Below are positions 36,724 to 47,492 of a DNA stretch of 64,000 bases, piece after piece. The position numbers and the translations under genes are program-made. The notes below the pieces were generated by a model that saw only the letters and a program-made list of their open reading frames with translations, made no database searches and was not told the origin of the DNA. The stretch's first letter is position 1, and each line of letters opens with the position of its first letter. The stretch comes from Zeugodacus cucurbitae (Eukaryota > Arthropoda > Insecta > Diptera > Tephritidae), in contig NC_071671.1 of NCBI RefSeq assembly GCF_028554725.1, positions 14,259,501 to 14,323,500 of the forward strand, read 5' to 3'.

Positions 36724-39078
36724 CAGAGAACTTACAACATAGAGAAGGTGCATTTTGATTTTTGTATGATGCTCGATTGGCTCGTGTACAGAGCTGAAAA
36801 CCGACGAGTAGGGAATTCACCAATTGCTGTTATACTCGTTATTATTTTACAGAATTGACTGTCGGGGGAATGAAAATATGTGACGATTGGCCTTTTGATG
36901 TGATATGCCCATGCTTTGATATGATATACATTTTTGACTTCTTATGGCTTTTTATTAATTGTATATAATTAATATGGTTTTTTAACTCATAAATAGGATT
37001 TTAAAGAATTTTTAGATAATATAAAAAAAAAAAATATTTATAAAATATTGCAAATGTGGAGAAGTGAACCCGAAAAATGTAAAAAGTTGTACTGAGTTCA
37101 CATTTGATAACATCACTTCATGTCATAATTGACACTTGTATCATATGGTAATTGGTCAAAACAAAAGAAAGAACACTTGTAGCATATGGTATTATCCCGC
37201 GCAATTCATAAAATTCTTGTAATTTTGGCGCAATTATCACCTCATATCATAATTGAGACTTGCCATCATAAGGTACATAATTGGAAAAAACAAAAGAACA
37301 TCATTTCATGTCATATGTGTCTGCATTCATATATGTGTTTGACCACATCAATAAAACTATCTCTTGTATCATATGCGCAAAATAGTTCTTACATTCTTAC
37401 ATACAGAAGTATATTTGTATGTAAGCATAACCAGGGAATCCCTTCATATGCACAATAACAAACGCACAAATATGCGCGAATGACTAACAAACTTACAAGT
37501 GTACGTACATATGTATGTATGTAGAATATTACGAATTGCAAAGAGTCATAGGAACAACAACACCATTCCTTCATATGCGCAACAGCAAACGCACCAATTA
37601 GAATATGTGAATGTGAATGACCGTCAAAAAACAAACCAACGCATATACAAACTTACATACATGAGTAACTCACTACAAAAAACTATGAACATCAAGAAGC
37701 AGAAACAATATGTCAACTCTTTTCCCCGCTGCACACGTCGGTGTCGACAAACTGCTTCCTCGCGACGATGGCAAAAATTAGAAATCATATTTCGTTGCTG
37801 GTGCTGAAGTCTAGTGAAATGTGACAACAGTGCAAGCAGCTTGACAAAATTCACAAAAGAATCAATTTTCATATTTGCCATCAATTGTGGCAGAAATATA
37901 AATATATGCGAAAAATAAGAATTCGGCCAGGATTTGAACCCGAGCACCGTCTAAAAAGCGGGTGCGCGCGTACCACCAGCACCATCATATCTATTGGTAG
38001 TCAGTCAGCTTAATTGATATTTCATAATCCATAGGACAAGATGCTAGTTCTAATAGAAATATGAATATGATTCTCGGCCACTGCCAGTTTTCTCTTTTGA
38101 AGGAAATATCAGAAATTGTTTGAATTTGAATTTCAGACAAACCGCTTTTGGGCAAGACATGCGCGGAGATGTGCGCGACGCTTGCGCTTATGAGTGAAGT
38201 CCACTTGCTTTGTTGTTGATACGCATGCGTTTATGAATGAAAATGCTGTTGTAATTTTTTGTTGTAGGCGAGTTGTTTTTTTTTTGAAGATGTGTCGAAG
38301 TGACAAATGTGAGGAATGTAGATTTGTATGTTCACATTTATACGTACATATGTATATACATACATATGTATTTCTGCACGCGTATGGTAGCAAAAATATT
38401 TGAAATCTGCCGACGGCAAATCAATGATTGTTCGAGTTCATAATGATATTATAGATTATTATATAGTTTATTTAAATAATTAACGAATAAGACAAACTTT
38501 TAAATCGGATATAAATAAGAATTTACTTAAAATAAATAAAAAAATATTTAATAAAAATTAAATGAAAAATAGATAGAGAATCAAATGAAATAAAAATATT
38601 ATTGAATAATGTATAAAATTAATAAAATATGACTTTCAGAATTGTTTACCATCAATTGATAAATTCTCGCATATTTTATTCACACATATTTTCCTATTTT
38701 GCCTAGCCATCGAATTCCCTAGTTGAGAAAGGGCATCAGGTTCGACGCCCATCATAAACATTATTTTTATTAATTTTATTAATAATTTGGTAAAAATACG
38801 ATTTTAATTAGTAATTATATCAATTTATAAATTAGTTTAAAATAACATAAAATAAAAAATAATAAAAAATTTAAATGGATTTGAAAAATATCACATGATT
38901 ATTTCATGTGCCAGCAATTTCTCGTTTTACAGATTCCCTGCTGCTAAAACTGAAATCGCTGTTAACTTTTCAAAAGGTGAATTCCCCGGTTGTGTGGTAA
39001 ATTCCCCCGTTGAAAGTTTTCAGACTTGAATTTATTTCGCTGTCGAACCTGCACCTTCTCTATGTTGTAAGTTCTCTG
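36724..39078 (+). mobile_element. Transposon T, copy T2
   Basis: 2355 bp, essentially identical to T1, with both 29-bp terminal inverted repeats. It is the one copy in the window with matching target duplications on both sides. It lies inside the PIF1-like helicase remnant of the Helitron. No transposase. Confidence 0.9.
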
Positions 39079-39084
39079 ATGTTA
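39079..39084. repeat. Target-site duplication ATGTTA, right of T2
   Basis: Matches 36718-36723. The same ATGTTA follows T4 at 57059, whose left flank is different. Confidence 0.85.
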
Positions 39085-39404
39085 TTTGTTAATTGGCGAT
39101 TCTTTGTGTGTCGCCACAAATTAGACGATTTTAGGAATGTGATTAGTTCGTCAGCAACAGTTGATCCAGGAATAGACTGCCGAAAATCACCTGCCAACAG
39201 AATCATGGCTTCACCAAAAATATTTTCGTTGTCGCGTAAATCTTTTAAAGTCCTGTGCAGTACCTCCAGCGACTTGAATATCTGGAAAATCTTCTTTATA
39301 GCTCTTTTTTTTGGCGATTTTGCAGACTGGTGCTTCGTTGATTTGAAATTTAGGAGTAATTTCAAGGACGAATTGCCGTTTGTCTGCCTACTAACAGGTG
39401 CCAA
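39085..39404 (-). pseudogene. Helitron PIF1-like helicase, central remnant
   Basis: A 114-codon frame (39404-39060, the last codons being T2 terminal repeat) reads LEVLHRTLKDLRDNENIFG, then LLAGDFRQS at residues 70-78, SSNLWRH, and QLTNN. This is the PIF1-family DNA helicase of Helitrons, which unwinds DNA during rolling-circle transposition; GDFRQ is the helicase motif following the Walker B region. The usual LPVIPRST after GDFRQ is shortened to SIPGST. The Walker A part is absent, so it is a fragment. Confidence 0.75.
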
Positions 39405-39429
39405 GTTACCCCTATTCCCATTATAACTG

Positions 39430-39597
39430 GGCGTTGAAAATGAGTGAAATCGGTTCAGGAATTACCTCAACCCTCATGTACTATATATGCTGATTTTCGT
39501 TATTCTATAGGACTTTATTTCAAATTGTGTGTAATAAAATTAAATCAATAAATTGCGAGAGTATAAAATGTTCGGTTGCATTTCCCTACTTGTTCCA
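39430..39597 (-). repeat. Left-end fragment of the TATACTCTCGCAA repeat inside the Helitron
   Basis: On the minus strand it reads AACAAGTAGGG, CAACCGAACATTTTATACTC, then a match to about 6014-6200 of the 1.4-kb repeat, ending near CCGATTTCACTC. Only the left 170 bp is present. It lies between the helicase remnant and the Helitron 5' end. Confidence 0.7.
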
Positions 39598-40076
39598 AAT
39601 TGTTTTGGGCTATCGACACAGCCTTATACAATTGAACAATGATAAAAATATTTTAACAAAGCAACAATGACAACTTTCAAAATATTATTATTTTTTGTTT
39701 TGTTTTTGATTTTTTTATAATTTTGTTGTCAATTCAAATAAAATCATCTCCTTGTTATCTTCCTCACAATTTTTCGATATATACTTACTTTCTAATCCTT
39801 CCCTGGCCTTCCATAAATATTTCAAAACTAAAATTAGCCAGATCGGTTTGGCCCTTCTCTACTTTTTTCGAGACTAACGACACAAATTGTTTGTATGGGT
39901 GATTAGAAAATTGTGGATTTAAGACTTTTTCAGTCAATTTTTCTAATTTTTCTCTCCGTAAGAACCATCCCGGGACCTATAAAAACATTCTATACGAAGA
40001 ATTTGCGAAATCGGTTCAGCGGTTCTCGAGTTATGCGCTTAGCAACACATTTTGCGATTAATTTTTATATTATAGA

Positions 40077-40671
40077 CTAGACTATATCGAATACATATGA
40101 AACATTTTTGGAAATTGATATACTTTAAAATGTAGTCCAATAAGGTTTCAGAATGCGTCTAGAAATACATATATATACCATAAAGCAAATATTTTATTTG
40201 GGAAGTATATCTTTTGGTCTGAATGACGAAGCCACAATCTATATGCATGTCTACATATAAAGCGAGATTAGCTTAGTTTTTGCAACATTAACAGATAGTG
40301 GAAAGTGTGGAGGAATCTTAAGACAATTTAGAACAGAACTTTAATCGGTAAGCTGTAGCTCTTGTGGCAAAAATTATAACATTATTTCTTTTTTTTTACT
40401 TTCTACAGATGTTATTAAACATTTTAAAATTTTTATCGAATAACGATAATAAACTAAGATGGTAGTATAGGATGAGGTTAACATTAATTTAGTACCACCA
40501 GTAATTCATTCTGCAAAGTGTTGACTTAGAAAACTAAACTTAAACGAAACAATTGAACTTCATAACTGAACTAAGTAAACGAAAAGTAAACTTGTGCAAT
40601 ACTTTTATTTGCTGTGTGTAAGTAATTAAGTAACTTAAGCTAATAAGAAATTATATATTATTCCTATGGGG
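40077..40671. other. AT-rich spacer in Y
   Basis: No gene is seen; possible upstream region of the TATA promoter at 40672. Confidence 0.55.
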
Positions 40672-40677
40672 TATAAA
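40672..40677 (+). promoter_or_regulatory. TATA box of a possible host gene
   Basis: TATAAA preceded by GGGG lies 30 bases upstream of TTTCGCAGTAA, which fits an insect initiator (TCAGT-like), and about 50 bases before the open frame at 40725. The spacing is right for a pol II TATA promoter. The same arrangement recurs at 58652. Confidence 0.5.
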
Positions 40678-40724
40678 ATGCAGTGTAAGAAAGCCACAAG
40701 TTTCGCAGTAATTTCTGAAAACTA

Positions 40725-40994
40725 GTGGAAAACGCTCCGGTCGAAAAAATTTTAAGTCTCCTACTTAGTGCTTTTTGCTCCTACTTCGCTTATACACCTA
40801 AGTATGGCTTTCTGGGCCATTGCGACTCGCAAAGGTCTCCACCGATGAAGATCATACCAGTGCTGAATCCAAATCAACGTGAATTCCTCGAGGATGAGCT
40901 GCTTTACCGCGAAAAACTAAAAATACTAGCCGAGAACAATACGATCAGCACCGGCCTATTTGTGCGAAAGTTCGAGGATATCGACGACTCCGTA
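40725..40994 (+). pseudogene. Possible truncated host exon, unknown protein
   Basis: About 90 codons of coding-like sequence before it runs into a LINE fragment. There is no in-frame ATG at the beginning; the frame is preceded by TGA AAA CTA GTG. The first in-frame ATG is at 40846 (MKIIPVLNPNQREFLEDEL). Upstream of that it reads as a hydrophobic stretch (KILSLLLSAFCSYFAY), signal-peptide-like. Third positions favour G/C more than in the surrounding DNA. I do not recognise the family. Either the true ATG was mutated or the protein starts at 40846. The LINE junction ends the frame after EDIDDSV, so the gene is broken, or this is a first exon whose donor was lost. Confidence 0.4.
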
Positions 40995-41228
40995 TATGTA
41001 TGTGATTGGCTTGCAACCGTTTAGCCGGTTATAGCCAAGCCGTCGATAGTGCGCCACTTCTCTCTCTCGTTCGCAGTTCGGAGCCAGTTGGAGATCCCAA
41101 GTGTAACCAGGTCGCTCTCCACCTGGTCCCTCCAACGGAATGGAGGCCTTCCCATTCCCCGGCTTCCTCCGGCGGGTACTGCATCGGACAGTTTCAGGCT
41201 ACTTTTCGTCCATTCGGACAACATGACC
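40993..41228 (-). mobile_element. 5'-truncated RTE-like LINE fragment
   Basis: The last 236 bp of the same LINE family, including the 3' tail (TATATGTATG at 40994-41003) and the sequence AVPAGGSRGMGRPPFRWRDQ, VESDLVTLGISNW on the minus strand. It is more diverged than the 15402-16213 copy, and has a short deletion near 41190. No target duplication is evident. It abuts the possible host exon. Confidence 0.85.
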
Positions 41229-42689
41229 ATGATTTGAGTTCAATTGCTCCTTTATATTCGTATCTGTCATTGACAAATGCCATACCACATCCTAGTGTCG
41301 TTACATACACGAAAATGTTTTCATTTAAACTTTTGTTGTGGTTAAATGTCGTTTAATCGTTTGGAAATTGATTTGAAGTCGTTTGCAAAGTGGTCGTTAA
41401 CATTTCAAAGGAGCTTGTGTTTGTACAAGTCGGTTCATTTGTCATGCTATGCAAATTCATGGCATTTAAATTAGTTGCACGTCATTACTTGAGGAAGCAA
41501 AATATCAAGGTGGCTCATTTAATCCACAACTCAATTTAAAGATCACTATTTACTTGAATTTAAAACTTATGAAAATATTGATCTTGCATCGTTTCATGTT
41601 GCTGGATACTAAAATTTTTCGACACTTCCTTTTACCTCTCTTCTTTAATTCACTCATATATACAAACATGCATATTCCGTCTTCCCGGCTAATCTACCAC
41701 CTGTCAAGCAGCGACTACAACACAACGGCGAACCAGCTTAAAATGAAAAAAATATATATAACATAAATGCTAGCAAAAATGACCACCAATCATTAACCGA
41801 GTGCAAAAGAACATGCGAGCCTTCGTAAGATAATACGCAACCGTCAGCGCTGATCTCAACGGGATCCGACATCATCAATGACACCTGTTTTATAGGCTTT
41901 GACTGAGTCTACCTGTGAGTACTTGAGTGCTCTTGGATGTACTTCCAATGCGGTGCTATCGAAAAATTTATCTGTTGTTGTTGGACTTGATATTTTGAAT
42001 TTAATTTTTTTCCTTTTATGCTTTTTATTTCGCTCGTCAAAACATCATTTATTTAGCTGTCACCGACGCCGACATGTCTGACAATCGATTACCGTTCAGC
42101 TGCTATGACCAGATGCCACCTGCGTAGGTATGAATTACCCGGCAAGCCAATTTGAGAAATTTTCGAGAAGATGTCATGAGCTGTAAAAATTTATAACACC
42201 AAATAAAGTAAACAAAAATACCATATCGGTGCGGTGAATTCAATGGACATAGAAAAATATTAGAAATATCTCGAACAGAGATAGAATAATATTTTTCACA
42301 GAAATATCGAAATAAAATGTTTGCTTATCCGCCGAGAAAGGTTCCTTTGTATCCACCAAGTAGGCGCTTCAATAGCTCAGCGCTACTACAATCACTTTAC
42401 TTTTTTTAATCACTTCATCTATTTCAAGTGCTTCTATGGCTTTTTGGTACCGATGAGCTGGATTTAAAATTGTTGTCTCACATGTATGTCATAACCTTGT
42501 GAAGTACACAAATGCGAAGGCATTGCGCATAAATCTATACATAAATAAATATTTATGCATATTTGAATAGAGTTTGTGCTCTCAAAATATCATTCTGCTC
42601 TAAATATTGTTAGGTTATGTTAGTAAGAAATATAAATCAGATTAAATATTAACACAAAAATTCTCATCCCTGACTCTGAGTAAGTTAAA
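41229..42689. other. Intergenic part of Y
   Basis: No gene is recognised. Open frames are short and without domain signals. Confidence 0.55.
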
Positions 42690-43225
42690 GAGAGTGAAAC
42701 ATTTTCCTGCGATCATTTTTCACAACTTTCGACGTGGATTATCGCGACAAGAGTGCACCGATGAACTAAAATCTTTGTATGGCTATGAAGCACCATCTTA
42801 TAGCACTATGAAAACTGGTACAACGAATTCAATCGTGGCCGACGCTCGCTCAAAGACGAATTCCGTGAAGGTCATCCAAAAACAGCCGTTGTGCCAGAAA
42901 ACATCGATGCCGTACGTGAACTGATAATGCAAGACCGTCATGTAACATACCTTCAGATAGAGGCATGCCTATGCATTTCTCCCACTAGCATACATTCGAT
43001 ATTGCATGAACACCTGACCGTAAAAAAAGTTTGTTCTCGTTGGATCCCGCACAATTTGACAATCGCACATAAAAAGGCTCAAAAAAGTGCTTCGAAAATT
43101 GGTTTGAGCGCATGCAAAAGTGTATAAATCTTGATGGAGAGTATTTCGAAAAACAATAAAACCATTTTCGTTGATAAATATTCCTATTTTCATTATTAGG
43201 CCAGAAATATATATAGCAGCCCTCG
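42690..43225 (+). mobile_element. Deleted mariner element
   Basis: The N-terminal part of a mariner transposase is followed directly by its last codons. The 3' terminus reads ATTAGGCCAGAAATATATAT and then AGCAGCCCTCG, followed by TA (43226), the usual mariner target. The matching 5' terminal repeat is not found upstream, so the left end is lost or diverged. Confidence 0.8.
42694..43127 (+). pseudogene. Mariner transposase, frameshifted and internally deleted
   Basis: The paired helix-turn-helix DNA-binding region is recognisable: FHNFRRGLSRQECTDELKSL, then after a frameshift near 42810 WYNEFNRGRRSLKDEFREG, VPENIDAVRELIMQDRHVTY and HEHLTVKKVCSRWIPHNLTI. After AHKKAQ it jumps to CFENWFERMQKCINLDGEYF in another frame, the normal C-terminus. 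The whole catalytic core with its three acidic residues is deleted. It cannot move itself. It is repeated at 60674-61107. Confidence 0.85.
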
Positions 43226-43660
43226 TATGCCAGCGTGAACAAACAAAAGCACATTCATTCTACATTGTTCCGCAGCAAAAACTGGCTGATCTATATGGGT
43301 AGTTAAGTGTTCAGCATTATGCAGCAGACATTAGATCGAGTTTTGTTTGTTTGTTTGGAGAAGCATTTCAATTGAAGAATCAGGGGGACGTTTGTTTACA
43401 ACCGGCATTGTGTGGGAATCGCGAATAAAAGTGTGTAAATAAAGCGAAACAAACATGGTGGCAAATAAACTTGAAGGTTGTACGAGTACCTTAGCCGAGT
43501 GGGTTGGGAGAGTATTTTTTATTAACTAACGGACTGGAAATAAATTCCTTGTGGTCAAGTCCACATACGAGAATAGAAGAAGTAGTAAACAATATTATTC
43601 ATATATGTTATATTATATCTGAGGCTCTTTGCTCTCTGTAATAAGTTTTGAGTTAAGTAA
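43226..43660. other. Spacer in Y
   Basis: No gene is seen. A stretch at about 43480-43572 has a tRNA box-A-like TTAGCCGAGTGG and a box-B-like GTGGTCAAGTCCAC but does not fold as a tRNA. Confidence 0.5.
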
Positions 43661-44519
43661 TTTTTTTTTTTCAATATTTGTTTATTTATTGAATCTGCTC
43701 TTTGGAGCCTAACAATAAGTTATCAAATCTTAATTCTAATTAAAACTAGACAAGCTCAACCAAGTGATTGAGTTGTTTTGGTGAAACGTTGCTCATCAGT
43801 GTGCTGGCATATCTCTTCTTTTTAGACGCGATTGATTGCAAGAATGTGCTAAAGCGTTAGCCAATGGGTTTGGATGATCTCGGAGTTTGGATAAATATTT
43901 GTGTCTGCTGTTCTCTACTTCTTTCTTTACCATGAGAATACCAAGATCTTTATGGATATTTTCATTACGCATGTACCACGGTGAGCACGTGATTGTTCTA
44001 AGCATTTTTGATTGAAATCTCTGAATTATATCGATATTGGTTGCACAGGTCGTACCCCACAGTTGAATGCCATACATCCAAATCGGCTTTATGACCGCAT
44101 TGTATAAAAGCACTTTGTTGTCTAAGCTAAGTTTAGAGTTTTTATTTAAAAGCCAATTTAAATTTGCAGCTCTTATCTTCATGCACGTTATTTTACTAGA
44201 TATATGTTTTCTCCACGTAAGCCTTCTGTCTAGGTGAATACCAAGATAGGTAACTTCATTCGCTTGAGGCACTAGAATATTGTTCATTTTTACTGTCGGG
44301 CACATTTTTGGTCTTAGGGAAAATGTAACATGCTTGCACTTTTGTTCATTTACTTTTATACGCCAGTTTGCTAGCCATTCTTCGACAAAAATCAAATGAT
44401 CTTCTAATACTCTTGATGTTATAATTGGGCATTTGTTTCGGTTCACTAAAGCTGTGTCATCCGCAAAAGTTGATGTCAAAACATTACTAGCTGTTGGAAG
44501 GTCTGCTGTATATATTATG
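43661..44519 (-). mobile_element. Jockey-type LINE, 3' part, cut by T3
   Basis: The minus-strand frame runs right up to the T3 edge and reads IIYTADLPTASNVL, then TSTFADDTALVN with the reverse transcriptase active-site FADD, then EEWLANWRIKVNEQKC, TYLGIHLDRRLTWRKHI and YGIQLWG. These are C-terminal features of jockey-clade ORF2 proteins. The frame stops at 43796. A CAATAAATAAAC signal and an 11-base poly(A) (T run at 43661-43671) form the 3' end. The part of the element 5' of the FADD motif is not found beyond T3. Confidence 0.85.
44514..44519. other. Left flank of T3: ATTATG, no matching partner
   Basis: The six bases before T3 are ATTATG, but those after it are ATCATA. The two sides are therefore not a target duplication, unlike T2. 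The same ATTATG precedes T5. Confidence 0.7.
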
Positions 44520-46874
44520 CAGAGAACTTACAACATAGAGAAGGTGCAGGTTCGACAGCGAAATAAATTCAAGTCTGAAAACTTTCAACGGGGGAATTTA
44601 CCACACAACCGGGGAATTCACCTTTTGAAAAGTTAACAGCGATTTCAGTTTTAGCAGCAGGGAATCTGTAAAACGAGAAATTGCTGGCACATGAAATAAT
44701 CATGTGATATTTTTCAAATCCATTTAAATTTTTTATTATTTTTTATTTTATGTTATTTTAAACTAATTTATAAATTGATATAATTACTAATTAAAATCGT
44801 ATTTTTACCAAATTATTAATAAAATTAATAAAAATAATGTTTATGATGGGCGTCGAACCTGATGCCCTTTCTCAACTAGGGAATTCGATGGCTAGGCAAA
44901 ATAGGAAAATATGTGTGAATAAAATATGCGAGAATTTATCAATTGATGGTAAACAATTCTGAAAGTCATATTTTATTAATTTTATACATTATTCAATAAT
45001 ATTTTTATTTCATTTGATTCTCTATCTATTTTTCATTTAATTTTTATTAAATATTTTTTTATTTATTTTAAGTAAATTCTTATTTATATCCGATTTAAAA
45101 GTTTGTCTTATTCGTTAATTATTTAAATAAACTATATAATAATCTATAATATCATTATGAACTCGAACAATCATTGATTTGCCGTCGGCAGATTTCAAAT
45201 ATTTTTGCTACCATACGCGTGCAGAAATACATATGTATGTATATACATATGTACGTATAAATGTGAACATACAAATCTACATTCCTCACATTTGTCACTT
45301 CGACACATCTTCAAAAAAAAAACAACTCGCCTACAACAAAAAATTACAACAGCATTTTCATTCATAAACGCATGCGTATCAACAACAAAGCAAGTGGACT
45401 TCACTCATAAGCGCAAGCGTCGCGCACATCTCCGCGCATGTCTTGCCCAAAAGCGGTTTGTCTGAAATTCAAATTCAAACAATTTCTGATATTTCCTTCA
45501 AAAGAGAAAACTGGCAGTGGCCGAGAATCATATTCATATTTCTATTAGAACTAGCATCTTGTCCTATGGATTATGAAATATCAATTAAGCTGACTGACTA
45601 CCAATAGATATGATGGTGCTGGTGGTACGCGCGCACCCGCTTTTTAGACGGTGCTCGGGTTCAAATCCTGGCCGAATTCTTATTTTTCGCATATATTTAT
45701 ATTTCTGCCACAATTGATGGCAAATATGAAAATTGATTCTTTTGTGAATTTTGTCAAGCTGCTTGCACTGTTGTCACATTTCACTAGACTTCAGCACCAG
45801 CAACGAAATATGATTTCTAATTTTTGCCATCGTCGCGAGGAAGCAGTTTGTCGACACCGACGTGTGCAGCGGGGAAAAGAGTTGACATATTGTTTCTGCT
45901 TCTTGATGTTCATAGTTTTTTGTAGTGAGTTACTCATGTATGTAAGTTTGTATATGCGTTGGTTTGTTTTTTGACGGTCATTCACATTCACATATTCTAA
46001 TTGGTGCGTTTGCTGTTGCGCATATGAAGGAATGGTGTTGTTGTTCCTATGACTCTTTGCAATTCGTAATATTCTACATACATACATATGTACGTACACT
46101 TGTAAGTTTGTTAGTCATTCGCGCATATTTGTGCGTTTGTTATTGTGCATATGAAGGGATTCCCTGGTTATGCTTACATACAAATATACTTCTGTATGTA
46201 AGAATGTAAGAACTATTTTGCGCATATGATACAAGAGATAGTTTTATTGATGTGGTCAAACACATATATGAATGCAGACACATATGACATGAAATGATGT
46301 TCTTTTGTTTTTTCCAATTATGTACCTTATGATGGCAAGTCTCAATTATGATATGAGGTGATAATTGCGCCAAAATTACAAGAATTTTATGAATTGCGCG
46401 GGATAATACCATATGCTACAAGTGTTCTTTCTTTTGTTTTGACCAATTACCATATGATACAAGTGTCAATTATGACATGAAGTGATGTTATCAAATGTGA
46501 ACTCAGTACAACTTTTTACATTTTTCGGGTTCACTTCTCCACATTTGCAATATTTTATAAATATTTTTTTTTTTTATATTATCTAAAAATTCTTTAAAAT
46601 CCTATTTATGAGTTAAAAAACCATATTAATTATATACAATTAATAAAAAGCCATAAGAAGTCAAAAATGTATATCATATCAAAGCATGGGCATATCACAT
46701 CAAAAGGCCAATCGTCACATATTTTCATTCCCCCGACAGTCAATTCTGTAAAATAATAACGAGTATAACAGCAATTGGTGAATTCCCTACTCGTCGGTTT
46801 TCAGCTCTGTACACGAGCCAATCGAGCATCATACAAAAATCAAAATGCACCTTCTCTATGTTGTAAGTTCTCTG
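44520..46874 (-). mobile_element. Transposon T, copy T3 (inverted)
   Basis: 2355 bp, the reverse complement of T2. Left flank: jockey-type LINE, cut in the middle of its reverse transcriptase. Right flank: module X, inverted, starting at the base equivalent to 36697, which is 26 bases short of the T2 junction. Both terminal repeats are complete. Confidence 0.9.
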
Positions 46875-47492
46875 ATCATACTGCGATTGTAGAAATAGTT
46901 GAAAATGGCAGCGACGCAGTTGACACCTCGATTAACATTTTTAACGGGTTTCTGTCACTTTATGGCCTCGAAAGAGGAGCTTATTCATCGTGTTTTTCCT
47001 GACATGAAACCATAATATAATAAACATAAATGGCTGATTGAATGATCTATATTGGTGGTAAAAAAACAAGGATCTCTTTGATCTTAATGCGACAATTTAG
47101 AATTTCGTTAAAGGAGAGTTGACACAGCTACAAACCAGGATTACGTATTCAATTATCCCACAGACTATTTTCAATTGCTGGACTATCCCCACTCACTTTC
47201 AATTAAAAGTAGTGTGAGTTGTAATCAATATCGTCACCAAAGCCAAGATAAAGCCAACTATGAAATTTGGTCATTTGTTACTTTCTCCAATATACGATTA
47301 AAAAATCAAAGTTTTACAAATTATGATGATTTACGCTTAACACAGATCTACAATAAAGTCTATCAATCATTTTAAAATATATCGGCTATAACGTTTTCGT
47401 CTTCATGCGTAAGAATTTTTTCTCTACATTGAAAGATTTACTAATTTAATGTATACCTTAGCCACAAAAACGTGTGGCCGGGTCTGCTAGTT
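46875..47492 (+). pseudogene. Helitron helicase remnant and 3' end, inverted copy
   Basis: Counterpart of 36082-36697. The PIF1-like C-terminal remnant begins right at the T3 edge and runs with stops to about 47375. The Helitron 3' hairpin (GCCACA/TGTGGC) and CTAG lie at about 47461-47492. In this copy the helicase has no N-terminal partner across the transposon. Confidence 0.7.

Larger units (their letters stand above)
28898..39078 (+). repeat. Left arm of a 10.2-kb inverted repeat (X plus T2)
   Basis: Module X and T2 recur in reverse complement at 44520-54677 (T3 plus inverted X). Positions in X and inverted X add up to 83,572-83,573 over the whole length, so only about one net indel separates them. 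Differences seen are single bases, for example near 33861 and 36687. The 26 bases 36698-36723 at the X/T2 edge are absent from the right arm. The spacer is module Y (39079-44519). Confidence 0.9.
36082..40076 (-). mobile_element. Helitron remnant, interrupted by T2
   Basis: Read on the minus strand. The 5' end starts with TC near 40076 (TCTATAATATAAAAATT) followed by a GCGCATAACTCGAGAACCGC phrase typical of insect Helitron 5' ends. The 3' end has a hairpin with a 6-bp stem (GCCACA/TGTGGC, 36094-36111) about 8 nt before CTAG (36082-36085), then T. Between them are pieces of a PIF1-type helicase. About 1.64 kb of Helitron remains once T2 (2355 bp) is set aside. Rep/HUH nuclease sequence is not seen, and the helicase is broken, so it is defective. 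T2 sits inside the helicase frame with ATGTTA on both sides. Confidence 0.75.

Noticed and set aside
42060..42120. Short ATG frame (MSDNRLPFSCYDQMPPA) followed by GGTATGA, like an exon with a splice donor
   Set aside because: A stop codon lies in frame directly before the donor-like bases, and nothing else supports a gene here.
43480..43572. Possible tRNA gene (box-A-like TTAGCCGAGTGG, box-B-like GTGGTCAAGTCCAC)
   Set aside because: The T loop is one base short, acceptor and anticodon arms do not pair, and the box B core departs from the consensus.
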